Origin: Chalciporus piperatus
Lineage: Eukaryota; Basidiomycota; Agaricomycetes; Boletales; Boletaceae
Direction: 5' to 3'
NCBI GenBank assembly: GCA_038093975.1
Contig: JBBPTG010000037.1
Span: forward strand, 120,379 to 184,378
Length of the DNA stretch: 64,000 nucleotides
Shown here one piece after another: positions 36,135 to 47,281 of the stretch; the stretch's first letter is position 1; every line of letters begins with the position of its first letter. The notes below the pieces were generated by a model. That model was not told the DNA's origin. It ran no database searches and saw only the letters and a program-made list of their open reading frames with translations. The position numbers were made by a program, and so were the translations under genes.

Positions 36135-38782
36135 CTACCCATAATACGTCAACGGATACTCCAACAAAACACACTGCTCCTGATCCAAAAACGCCGAATT
36201 CGAAGGCGGCGTATCCAACAACCTGATACTCGCTGGGTAATGCGCATCTGGCTGAACCTCTTCCCAAAGTCCATGCTCCGCCAACATCATCGAGGTATTT
36301 GTGTACCCACGAGCGATGAGATAACCGATCGATGGGTTGGGGTTACCGGTGCGAGCGAACGAGGTCCAGGCGTCGCTGGTGACTTGGGACATCAAGAGGT
36401 CGTTCCAGTCGCGGAAGGGAAGGGAACCTTGGCCGAGGGTACCTTGTGGCCAGTACGCGTCACCTCCGTGGCAGCTACGGTGGAGAACGAGTGAGATCTT
36501 GGTCAGGCGGGTGGTGGAAACGGCATGTTTGGGCGCGTCTCACCGGAAGTATGGCAGATTGGGATCGCCATAAGGATATCCAGGTGCTGCTGGTGGGTCA
36601 CAGATACCCGGGATTGGTTCCCAACCCATGTAACTCCTGTCGAGCTGGTATGAATACACCGATTGGAAGACCTTGTGCTTGCTCGCTGCGTAGAGTGTTG
36701 CCTGATCTACACATCTGCCTCATACATGAGAATGGTTCTAGGCAACGAATTAAAAGTGATGTGCATACCTGAATCCGCCATCCGTGACAACATGAGTAGT
36801 CGCATTGAATATATCCAAGGTCGTATTCGTTCCGGTCGGCACTGGGAACAACCCAGACGCAATGACTGCATCCGTCACGTTCTGCGGATACCTGGTCATG
36901 TTTTCAGTCAGCACATAAACCACGTCTACAACCCAAATTCTGAAGGTATCACTCACCCAGTCCTCAGGAGAAGGTCAGCTTCAGTGGTGTTCATAGTAGG
37001 GAACACGCCGATAAAGTCCGCCCCATCATCTCTTAACCATCCAAATATGACGTGCGCAGGCGCGACTTCGCCAGGCTCAGTCATTTGCAGATGATCAGTG
37101 ATGATGTACGTTCCATCCACGACCACGTAGCTGTCCATCGTCACCAAACACTGTACAGCGCAACTCGAAATAAGTTCTTACCTCGGAACCGTAGGCGCAC
37201 TGACGAGCGTCTCAGCAGAAACAGCTCTCAAACGCCAACACATCTGTACTATTCGTGCAGTTCACATGCGCGATCAACGGATTTGCGGCGACCATGATCT
37301 CCTCGGCGATCGTATAATACTGAGAGAACGGTCCAGAATAGCCGTAGCCTCCAAGATTGCTCTGAGCGATCGCTGCATGGAAGAGACCAAATGCGGGCTT
37401 GGCGGCCAAGAGGGCGCGGACGGAACCTGCACCTGCAGAGGCACCGAAAATCATCACGCGAGTTGGGTCGCCACCGAAATCAGCGATATGTTCTTGGACC
37501 CAGCGGAGTGCAGTGATCTAGTGTTGACATTAGTTGCGAGTTAACGTATCGTGAACGACGCTCCAGAGAAGAAACCATACCTGGTCAGCGATACCGTAGT
37601 TACCGTTGGTGACACCATCCTCCAGAGCCAAAAATCCAAGCGTGCTCGGTCTTGCCAAACGTTCGAGTCGATCTCAGCATGATAAGCTTCAAAAGAGTCC
37701 TCACCTGTAGTTGATAGTGACGGTCACCACATCATTCCGACTAGCCTGATTCCCACCATTGCTCGAACCAGCACTACCCTCCCCGCTCGTAAACCCACCA
37801 CCATGAATCCAAAACATCACCAGTCTCAACACTGACGACGTCGCCCCATTCTCGGGGAGATACGGCGTCTGAATGTTGAGGTACAAACAGTCCTCACTAC
37901 CAAGTCCGATCTGTATGCACGGTGACCCATACGCAAGCGCACTGATGTTCCCACTTCCGCTATACACTTGCGAATACGTCCAACGTTCGTAAGGATCAGC
38001 GTAAGGTATACCCACGAATCGGAACGAAAGATGATCGCGCGTTCTATAACGAGGTGTCATTCCCAAGAAAAACCACTCCGGGAAGGAGAATGAAAACGTA
38101 CCCAAGGATAGTCAGGTTTCCGGATTTGACCTCCACTTGGTATTGTGGGCTCATGTCGGTGGCAGTGCTCGGGCGATACGGAGCGCTCTGGGAACAGAAA
38201 GCAGGGAATTCTGCATCACAGCTTACACTTTGGATACCGAGTATAGAGATCGCGGAACATTTCGAGGTTGTCGATTGAACCCAGTACCGTTGCACAGGGT
38301 CGAATGTCTCGTATGCAAGATACCGCAAGAGGTTCGTCATATCCGATTCAAAGTACATCCCATTTGTGGGGAGGAGGGTTTCGTACAACTGAGTGCACGA
38401 TGCGATAGCCTGTGCATTCGTACTCGGCTTGTTGATCAGTATGGTCCCATTGTGGTCTTGCGCAACAGGCCCTGGATGATTTCATGTAAATCAGTCAAAG
38501 AGCCAGAGAAGGTATGGAAACATACAATTGAGATCGTTCTGAAAGAGAAAAGTGATATCGGAGCCGATACTGTTGGCAGAAGGTACGGTCACAACATGGT
38601 AAACGCCGAACGAAGCCAAAAGGGCAGCGATGGCGAGCATTGCGACTATCGATGGGATTACCGTGCTGTTCTTCCCGTGTTTGAAGCGAGAAACGAAGCC
38701 TGTGACTCTGAGTTATTCCGCCGTCAATGTCCTCGTGACCATGTTTTCCGGCTATCGCAGGAGGTCGAAGAGGCTGAACCAT
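36135..38782 (-). CDS. Type-B carboxylesterase/lipase with N-terminal signal anchor
   Basis: Predicted alpha/beta-hydrolase of the cholinesterase-like family. Start [15 protein letters not shown] at 38782, then a hydrophobic anchor [20 protein letters not shown] near residues 25-45, so probably membrane-anchored or secreted. Family signatures on the minus strand: [11 protein letters not shown], the oxyanion block [51 protein letters not shown], and the nucleophile elbow FGASAGAGS (Ser in GASAG). Later come VVTDGGFRC and [11 protein letters not shown], a likely His region, and the C-terminus FARTGNPNP...LEYPLTYYG. The elbow has Ala where most members have Glu (GESAG). About nine short introns are implied; not every junction was fixed. 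Confidence 0.82.
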
Positions 38783-39304
38783 TCTTCTACGGCGAAAGTT
38801 CGGTAGCTGATCAATTTGGGTCACACGGAGAAGTATCAACCCGGGGAATTATACTGTGTCGATCATACCAATTATTGCAGCAGTACAAATCGAGCTGGAC
38901 TCACTGGTGGCGTGATGGAGATGTCGCGGAAGTAATTGCTGGGCCGATGAATACGGTACCCCTGCGGCAGGTCTCTAAACCAAGCTCCTCGGACTCAGTA
39001 GCGCTTGCCACATCTCGAGCAGAGTCTGGGACTCGTTCCAGACTCCCCAGGTTTCCCGGGCCCATGGTCCAAACAAGGATTATATCCCAGCTCACGATTC
39101 CCGGGAATAATAAGTGACGGGTATGAGATGCTGTGAGGGCCATTACTATTGGAAAAGGCAAGGATAAGAATGAATCAACTCACCATACATGCCAGATTAC
39201 AAACACGAATATTTCCCCAAACTCACTGAACGAACACGGTAGTTCAGTGCTTGTCGCGACTCGCGAGCATGGTCAGCAACACTTACTCTGTGATCTGGAA
39301 ATAC

Positions 39305-40228
39305 CTAAATTTCAACAACAGTTGCACCTAATTGCTCCCTATCCCCCACACCCCCAATTGCCGCCGCATTTACTATAATCGTTTCGCCTTCCAAATCCTG
39401 CCTCCAAATCCTCCTTACCTTGACAACAACGGTCCAAAATACCAGCCTCGCCAAACCTCCCCATCCAGCTCTACCAGCACATACATCCTCATAAGCCTTT
39501 TGCGCCCCATCCCAAGACAGGTATTCAACGCCCCTCTCAGAGTGTACATGCCCGAAAACGTGCAGCCGAGGTCGGACGCGCCAGAGTGCACATAACAGAG
39601 CATAGCAACCAACTTGCTTTTTGGCGTAGAAATCGAGATGTGAGAGAGGGGGTCCATGCGTGATCAATACGTCCGTGTGCGGGGGGATAGAAGACCAAAT
39701 CTTGGTGGCTTCGCATTCCAAGTCAGTGTCGGGTTTCGTGTCCGGAGAATAGGTGGATGGGGTAACATAAGGATACTGAAAACTCCATTTTCCGAATTTG
39801 GGGGTGTTGGGACTGCCGTGTATGAGCAAGTGGCGGCCACGAACCGTAACCTTTGTTGATTTATTCTCGAGGTAAGTGAGAGAGGGATAGCCACTGATGA
39901 TCTGATCACGCGTAGTGCGATCTGCAAGTGAAGCATCGTGGTTTCCAGCGACGAAAATCTTGTGTTGGTATCTCTGCCTAGAGAGCCAGTCGAGAGCGTC
40001 GCGGAATTCATCCTCTTTTCCTTCCTTGGTCAGATCCCCGGCATGGATTAAAATATCACCATCAGGGAGGTCTGGCTGCTCGTGTTGGCTGTTGTGGGTA
40101 TCAGAGAGGCAGACGATGGTAACCGGGTTTTCCATTCGGGCAAGTGAGTGAGATCGTGCCCACGGATAGACTCGTTGAACAAGGAATCGCAGAGGAGAGG
40201 ACTTGAAGTCGTCCCAGGCAGTCAACAT
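39305..40228 (-). CDS. Calcineurin-like metallophosphoesterase
   Basis: Reads MLTAWDDFKSSPLRFLVQRV from ATG 40228 and is open to 39305 (307 residues). All metal-binding blocks of the superfamily are visible: IVCLSDTHN (D-x-H), DILIHAGDLTKEG (GD), FVAGNHDASL (GNHD), LLIHGSP, DVLITHGPP and HVFGHVHSERG (GHxH). Predicted to hydrolyse a phosphoester with two metal ions. It belongs to the fungal group of UPF0046/MPPED-like enzymes; the substrate is unknown. The frame stays open upstream to 40522 but without a good ATG and would overlap the start of the divergent hydrolase gene, so the internal start is preferred. ATG 40135 (MENPVTIV) is another option. Confidence 0.85.
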   Translation of the reverse strand: MLTAWDDFKSSPLRFLVQRVYPWARSHSLARMENPVTIVCLSDTHNSQHEQPDLPDGDILIHAGDLTKEGKEDEFRDALDWLSRQRYQHKIFVAGNHDASLADRTTRDQIISGYPSLTYLENKSTKVTVRGRHLLIHGSPNTPKFGKWSFQYPYVTPSTYSPDTKPDTDLECEATKIWSSIPPHTDVLITHGPPLSHLDFYAKKQVGCYALLCALWRVRPRLHVFGHVHSERGVEYLSWDGAQKAYEDVCAGRAGWGGLARLVFWTVVVKVRRIWRQDLEGETIIVNAAAIGGVGDREQLGATVVEI

Positions 40229-40504
40229 CTTGCGTTGGAGGTGCACCGGTAAATATCGAAGCCAGAATACGGTGAGCCTTCTACAGTTATTGTGTGTCAA
40301 GTACTGGAAATTTTTGTGGACGGGGCACTGGTGAGGCTGTGCAGGGGGTAACCCTGTGCTCGGGTTAGGGTTGACTCCGTTCCCATTTCTGTTCGCCACC
40401 ACTGGCACTGGCTCGGATTTCCAGGTCACCAGATGGATACCAAGATTGAACAAGACGTGAGATGAATTCCTAAGGCTATGTCTGACACTGACCCATTTGT
40501 CAAG

Positions 40505-41559
40505 ATGATTCCCGAAAATCAACAGTCGGCACCTACACGTCCACGGACGAAAGAAATAATCGATCCCAGTGAGTAAGCTGAGAGCTCCATAACTACTTCT
40601 GGGACTTACGTCGAAGAACCTTTTAGAATATCCACTTCTCCACGCGAATGCGACATTGATTCAATCAATCAAGCAAGAGACGTTCACTTATGGATCAACA
40701 GAAGATCACAAGGTGCGTTTGAATTTTTTTTTTTTTTTTTTTTTTTTTCATTCTCATTTCCAATCTAGATCTGACTACAACACGCCAGCTTGATGTCTAT
40801 TATCCCCCTTCCTGGGAAGAAGACCGGAAGAACCTATCCCACCAACCACTCATTCTTGTATTCTTCTACGGTGGCGGGCTGATGCGCTGATCCAGGTCCT
40901 CTCCTCCTTCATACCTCGTGCACAACAATCTCGGCGCTTTCTTCGCTTCCCGAGGCATTCTCACCGTTATCCCAGACTACAGACTTGTCCCATCGATCAC
41001 TTTCCCTCAGGGTTCGGAAGACGTCCGAGACGCCCTCGCCTGGGTCATCTCGAACCTATCTCCAGACCCCGCCACTAACCGATGCCATATATTCGCACTC
41101 GGACATTCAGCAGGTGGTTTACATGTCATTGGGTTTTTGTTGACGTCCATGTTTTCCTCGTCGCTTGTCAAGCCTGTTCTGCGTGGCGTCGCCCTCATAG
41201 GTGTTCCATACGACTTTCAACATAGTAAACTTCGCCTTCGAGACGCTGCACAGCAGTATTATGGAAACCAGAAGAACATGAACGCACAGCAACCATTGAG
41301 TCTCCTTCGAAATGCTGATACTGCGGACGTCGCCGCGCTGCCGCCCGTGAGGAATATTATAGCAGAGAGCGAACCGCGTTCGGTGTCGAGTTCCGCCGGC
41401 GTATTTACCAAGTTGTTTCGGGAAAAGGGAGGAAGTATTACTCAACAACTTCTCGCTGGACATGATCACGCCAGTCCTATACTAGCGCTTAGTTCCGGAT
41501 CTGGAGAAGAGTGGGGCGAGGAACTTGCGATTTGGGTGAAGCACTTGAGTTGGACTTAG
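40505..41559 (+). pseudogene. Alpha/beta hydrolase (esterase-like) with in-frame stop
   Basis: Exon 1 from ATG 40505 (MIPENQQSAPTRPRTKEII), exon 2 ending GSTEDHK, then an intron containing a run of about 24 T (near 40725-40748) and ending CGCCAG before LDVYYPPSW. The oxyanion block reads FFYGGGLMR (YGGG instead of HGGG), and directly after it a TGA at 40888-40890 interrupts the frame. The same frame continues without further damage: YLVHNNLGAFFASRGILTV, PDYRLVPSITFPQG, nucleophile FALGHSAGG, and a C-terminal GHDHASP histidine region to 41559. Family members normally have Gly or similar at the stop position. It is either a young pseudogene, a polymorphic null, or a sequencing error. Confidence 0.75.
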
Positions 41560-41650
41560 GACGTGCGGATTAGCCAAGGGTGATACTGATTGCTTACTAC
41601 ACAATTGTGACAGCTAATATGATTACAGTGCGTACCCACTAACCTGCTAT

Positions 41651-43145
41651 CTAGATGTCCAAGTCGATAAAGGTCATTGTGGGATGGTCGTGTGTATACC
41701 AATCCGAAGTACGAAGAATGACCGTGAAGCAAGTATCTATCTTGGTCCATGGCTCATGTGGACTAAAGCTTTGCCGTAGCAAGAAAGAGAGGTATGACTG
41801 ACCAGATCTAAGCTGAGGTGCTTGCCTTTCATAGTTCACGACCCCCAGGGCCCATCGATTCCCATCTAGCTCTTCAGTGGAAATAAGAGTCTCAATATCA
41901 ACGGGGTCGCACTGTTGGCCCATGAAACCTGCTGGGAACCAGCTAAACCGTCGACGACTGTCGTGAAGGATGGTATGAAGTGTTCCCTCCACCAGAAGCA
42001 ACTTTATTCGTAGTCCATTGTGCGTCAAGGAGAACTCTTTGTCGCCCTTGGCCCCGAAGTTGAGCTCCACATCAAGTGGATAATAGCATCTTGGGGATCT
42101 TGGAACCGCCATACCGAGAGCGTATCTTGAATGAGGGCCAGCCCAGGCAAGGACCTCTAGATTGCGACACCTCTGCACGATGGCTTCCATGAGCCGGCAA
42201 AACGCGCGCTCTCCCTCGCCGTAGGTAACCGGGATGCTGATATCAAAGATGCCGAGAAGGGAATATGCAACGTCCTCCGTCTTTGTCGTTCTACGGCGTG
42301 AAGCCCACGACATTTTCTTGTGGATAAGGTCGATGCCGGGATTATAATGGCGGATGGACGACTGAGGTATGTGGGTGATTGCTGAGATCCGGTCCACCAC
42401 CTGATCGTCTGCTTTGTCGTTCACTGTAGTGGTGAGCGGCGACCAATCGCGCACGTAGAACTTCATCGCGTGCGGCGCGAGTAGTTCTTGGAGGGTCCAC
42501 CCACGCGTAAACCATGCGTCCTTGGCAAGGTCATTGAGGTCATCACTCCCAGCAAGGTAAACGACGCAGATCTCGGCGCCCTCATACCAGCCGTACATGG
42601 ACTGGATGGCTTCGTGGAGTTCTGTGCTACTTGTTTTGTTGATGCAGCATGTGTCGGCCCATGCGAATAGGCAATGATAATCGATTGCCTTTCCGCAAAA
42701 GCTTTGCAGCTTTTTGTACCCCGGACCGTTCTGTAGGTCTGAAGGCATGGCAGGAGATACCATGGATTGAAATGTGATTTCGCCCTGACGGAGCCATCTA
42801 TGAGAGAGGATGGCGTATCTGAGTACGGGCTTGATGAGATGTTGGATAATGTGATCGTGTGTAGCAGTCTTTGCTTCTGGCGATGCAAGGAAGTCGTGAA
42901 CGAGAGCCTCGAAGCCAACGATGTTTGCGATCTCCGATTGATGAACGAGTTTCATCTCGGGTACGTAGATGAGATGGGTTGGGAGCTTGTTGAAAACGTA
43001 TTCGTCAAACAAGGCAAAGATTTCCTGCGATCATGCCATAACATCAAGGTGAGTGACTAGAAGTTTCGGGGACTCCACTGGCACTTACAGATTCGATCCT
43101 TGCCAATGGGCTTTGGTGGGCTTCGTCTGGATACGGGACATCCAT
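41651..43145 (-). CDS. HET-domain (heterokaryon incompatibility-type) protein
   Basis: Two exons: 43089-43145 (MDVPYPDEAHQSPLARIES) and 41651-43024, 476 residues. The N-terminal half shows the three HET blocks: RYAILSHRWLRQGEITFQ; LFAWADTCCINKTSSTELHE with QSMYGWYEGAEICVVYLAG; and AWFTRGWTLQELLAPHAMKFY. These are followed by MSWASRRRTTKTEDVAYSLLG, the usual border of HET proteins with a VTYGEGERAF ending. HET domains act in non-self recognition and cell death in filamentous ascomycetes; in Agaricomycetes such genes are numerous and mostly untested. No NACHT, ankyrin or WD40 region follows, so this is the short architecture. It is divergent from the oxygenase gene, with about 270 bp between starts. 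Confidence 0.87.
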
Positions 43146-43311
43146 GGTGGTTCGAGTCACTAGTAGGAGGGTGAGTTGCAGAATTGGGCCAATGATTTAT
43201 CTCGGTTCCACTGACTCTAGACCCGGATCTGATTCACGTGGAGGCTCCAAGCCGAATACGGGGCTTCTCGGGACTTCGTTGAAGATAGGTCTCGTGGTCC
43301 TTGCGTGGTCC

Positions 43312-43330
43312 TGTATATATGTATATATAG
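43312..43330. promoter_or_regulatory. TATA-rich element in the HET/oxygenase divergent promoter
   Basis: TATATATGTATATATAGG lies in the interval between ATG 43145 (minus) and ATG 43418 (plus), about 90-105 bp from the plus-strand start. Confidence 0.4.
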
Positions 43331-43417
43331 GTAACGTAGGGACCAGGGAGCCACTGGAGAGCAGGAGGACGATAACGATCAGCACCCTCAGAATCCCAGC
43401 TTCAACTTTTCCTAGCA

Positions 43418-46400
43418 TGGCTCATCCCCCATCGCTTACGGGCAAACTCAGTGCAAGTCGTGAGTACTAATTCGAAGGACTATCCCGTCAAATCGTTGAT
43501 TTGCACGAGCCAGTGTTCAATGATCGTACTCAACTTCGACCGATGACATTCATTGGTCCTCAGTATGCATTCCGCACTGTGGATGGTTCAATGAACAATA
43601 TCGATGACCAGAATTTGGGCAAGGCTGGCACACCATACGCACGCGTCGCGCAACAGACTAGACCCTTACCACCCAATCAATTGCCAGATGCCGGACTGGT
43701 GTTTGATACTTTGCTCCGTCGCGACAAGGTGAGGATCCCCTGGAATGGCATTATACTATCAGATTGATCTAATGGTACGATGCGAGTTCCGAGAACACCC
43801 TGGTGGCTTATCCTCACTCATGTTCTCGTTTTCGGCCCTCGTTGTATACAGCGTCTTCCGTACCAGTCCCAGGAATATAGGCATAAATGCGACTTCCGGC
43901 TACCTTGACCTGTCACCTTTGTATGGTAATGATCAAGCCACCCAAGACCAAGTACTCAGTTCTTTGTCTTGAGTTGTATTCATGTATATTGACATATGAT
44001 TCAGATCCGGGTTAGAGATGGTCGAGGATGTCTTCACCCAGATACATTCGCAGAGGATCACTTACTTCTCCTCCCTCCCGCCACCATGGCCATCTTAATT
44101 TTATTCAACCGCAATCACAACGTAAGCAATCTCGATCCTAGAGTTTGATTATTCTGTCATTCTCCTAGTACATCGCGCGCCATCTCTTGCAAATTAATGA
44201 ACGAGGAACATGGAGAGATCCTTCCAGTTTGCCACCCCACGCCGCTCAGCTGATTAGGCAAGACGAAGGTTCGCAAACCTCTTTATTCTTGCTCATTTTT
44301 TCACCTACTCGGTGTTGGTGTATCGCAGAGATTTTTCAGATCGCTCGTCTTTGTAACTGTGCCTGGTTCGCTGCTATCGCGTTCTCTGACTATTTCTCTG
44401 CAATTCTGGGTCTCGTTCATCAGGGTTCGGCCGTGAGCGCCGAGACTTTCGACAAAGCCACCTCTAATAGCAGACGCACCGAGGAAATGCACGCAGTGTC
44501 GAGGTTGATATTCTTAATTGATGCTGCACTGCGATGTCCACTAATAGTTGGCAGTTCAACTGTTTGTACAGGTGGCATGTTACCACCTCCCTCGAAGACC
44601 AAGAGTGGATCACCCGCCAGTTTTCAATGCTCTTCCCAGGACAAGATCCAGAGAAAGTCACGGTTGCGGATTTCTACAGGACAGCAGGCAGTTTTGAAGC
44701 GATGCAACCTGACATTTCAGCATTGGACATTCGGGAAGTGAGTCTTTTTTTTTTACGTTTAATTGCGACTGACTTGCCTCTTGCGTAGTTTGTCCCGCCA
44801 AGACGATGGTTATTTCAGAGATTCGGACGTTGCGAGCATCCTGCAGAACTCGTGTGTAACCCCATTCCAATAGGACGAGCATCACGATAGTAGCTCATTG
44901 ATTTACTTAGCACATCTCATCATGCGGCTTCCTTCGGTGCACGTGGTACTCCAGGGATCATGCGTCTGTATGAACTTAAGGGGATCGAAGCCGGTCGTCG
45001 CTGGGGCGTCTGCTCGCTCAATGATTTCCGTAGCGCATTGGGCCTGAAACGTGAGAAATTTAGAGCATTCGAATGGGCTCTAGCCTAAACTCCGAGTCTC
45101 TGCATAGCCTACTCCAGCTTTTACGAATGGAACCCAAATGCAACGGTGGCGGAAGCAGCTGAAAGACTCTACGGGGAAATCGACAACCTGGAGCTTTATG
45201 TTGGGCTGCAGGCAGAAGACACCAAACCAATCACCGAAGGATTCGGTCATTGCTCCGGTTACACCACCTCTCACGTCGTTCTCTCTGACCTAATCACCCT
45301 CATTTGCGATGACCGATTCTACACACAGGATTTTACCCCTCATAACATGACGTCGTGGGGCTTTGCCGATTGCCAGCGTGATCCAAATAGCTGGGGATTC
45401 GGTTCCACTCTTGGACGACTCTTGCTCCGTACTCTCCCGGAGCATTACGATGAGAAATCAGTGTTTACTTGGTTTCCGCTCATGCACCCCGCTACTATGG
45501 AAGATTATCTCATGAAACACCTCAAGTCCGACGAGTACTCGTGCGGACGTCCAGAACGGCGTAACGCGCCCATTGTCGTCTCGGGTTATCTCGAGGTCAA
45601 TGAAACCCTCAAGAACAGTCAAATTTTTGTTGCAGAATTCGATCGCGCAAAGGAGATATTTGGGTAGAAATTACCACAAACGCCTTCGTGATACCCATCG
45701 TTGATGCGCCTTCATTTTACAGGTTCCTTCCGATCTTTCTTGATGGATCGTTCATGAACACATTCGCGACCTCGACGGACGCAATCGACAGGGTTGGACA
45801 GTACTTTTACAAGAAATCTGTGGAGCTTATTTCGTCTGCTTCGTATGAGCTCATCAACACGAATACCAAGGGTGTCGATATCGTCCGTGATGTACTGAGG
45901 CTTGTCCCTCTCCATTGGGTTGCATCCGAAATTGTGTGTATCATTCTCGTAGAGGATTACACACGCGTTGATGATTATTTATCCAGGCCTGCATTCCGCT
46001 CAAGGAGAAACAGAACCAACCCGGTTCTTACACGCCTCAGCAGCTATACAGTATTCTCAGTGACATCTACCAGTAAGGATCCGTTGTAAGTGTTGTTTTA
46101 AACTGAACTAGGATAGGTTTATCTTTCTGGATATCGAGCCTGGGAAGTATATGGTGCTGAAGCGGAGGGTTCAAGATCACGTACGAAATATTTCTCCTTG
46201 TATTAAAGCTGCCCTCGGAAACCGCAGGGCTGGGGTAAGTCGCATCATTCACTTTTGGTAAGTTAGCACGATCAACTCATGTAAATATTACAGGGAGTCA
46301 CAGGGTTCGCTTCCGAACGAGAGAAGCTGTTAAATCATATTTTCGAGCTTGCTCATACTGATGAGCAAGTCGTTATCGAAATCCTGTTCCTTATGGCTGG

Positions 46401-47146
46401 TATCACAGTGGAGGTGGGAGTGGGTAGGAGGAATAGTTCGTTCACGCGTCTTTCTATGAGCTAATGCATGAGTAATAGCCCTGACGAACATCCTCAACGT
46501 CCTGCTTGATACTCCAGACTATGCTAGTCTCCGAACTCGTGCCAATAGCGCGGAGACACAAGATCACCACACTCTGGTAACATACGCCATTGAGGCGTTG
46601 AGTCAGTCCGATTTCAATTATACATTCGCCTCTCCTCTCATGTTCTCCCTACTCCAGGGATCGATTCTTCTTTCTCGGGCGTGTATCGCGTGGCGAAGAA
46701 TAACCATGAGATCGGTTCCCTGAAAGTCGAGCAGGGTGACCGCATTTTCCTAAAAGTCGCCAACGCGGTCATGAACGTCAGCTAGTTTTCCCTTGCCTCA
46801 CCGTTCTATGTCCCCGGACTCACCCCCGTACCAGGAAGAAGCATTTCCAAATCCCACCACCTTCGATGCGACGCGTCCGCGACCTGAACGACACCTTCAA
46901 CTAGATGTCGCGTTCAAGGTTATCGGTGCTGACACTGCGCTCGAACTTGTTGTTCAAGTTCTCCAAAGTATACTGGCCCTCGACAACGTCCGTCGTGGTC
47001 CTGGCCAATCCGGACAGCTGACACGCTATAGGGATGATACGTTCCAGGACCTGTGTTATGTCTACTTGGATGAACAGCAACACCGCAGCCCGTGGCCCAC
47101 TTCGATGATCATGTTGTACGATCTAATGCCGTCACTGAATACATAA
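43418..47146 (+). CDS. Ppo/linoleate diol synthase-like fatty-acid oxygenase, P450 cysteine missing
   Basis: Fused haem peroxidase (dioxygenase) plus P450-like protein that makes oxylipins from fatty acids in fungi. Peroxidase marks: FIGPQYAFRTVDGSMNNI, GTPYARVAQQTRPLPPNQLP, the distal-His region EHPGGLSSLMFSF, SGYLDLSPLYG, RDGRGCLHPDTFAED with LLLLPPATMAILILFNRNHN, EEIFQIARLCNC, the catalytic YRWH (Tyr plus proximal His) and SFYEWNPNATVAEAAERLYG. P450 part: FLPIFLDGSF through AVMNEEAFPNPTTFDATRPRPER and NVRRGPGQSGQL. Where the haem-thiolate Cys is expected the sequence reads DVAFKVIGAD, with Val at 46919-46921, so P450 catalysis is unlikely while the dioxygenase half looks complete. The N-terminus before the peroxidase is unusually short and its first splice is uncertain. 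At least ten introns. Confidence 0.82.
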
Positions 47147-47281
47147 GTAGATACGCATACTTCCCGTGTATCATTTTCGATTGTAATGGTATAGACGAAC
47201 TCGAAGAGTAACTGAAAGGAGATGACAATCGCCAAAACTTCAAAAAAGAGATGATAAGAGAGAGGATGGTCCATAATGTCG

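Noticed and set aside
38137..39117. 326-codon open frame on the plus strand
   Set aside because: It lies antisense to conserved exons of the carboxylesterase gene, runs through that gene's introns, and shows no domain. A shadow frame.
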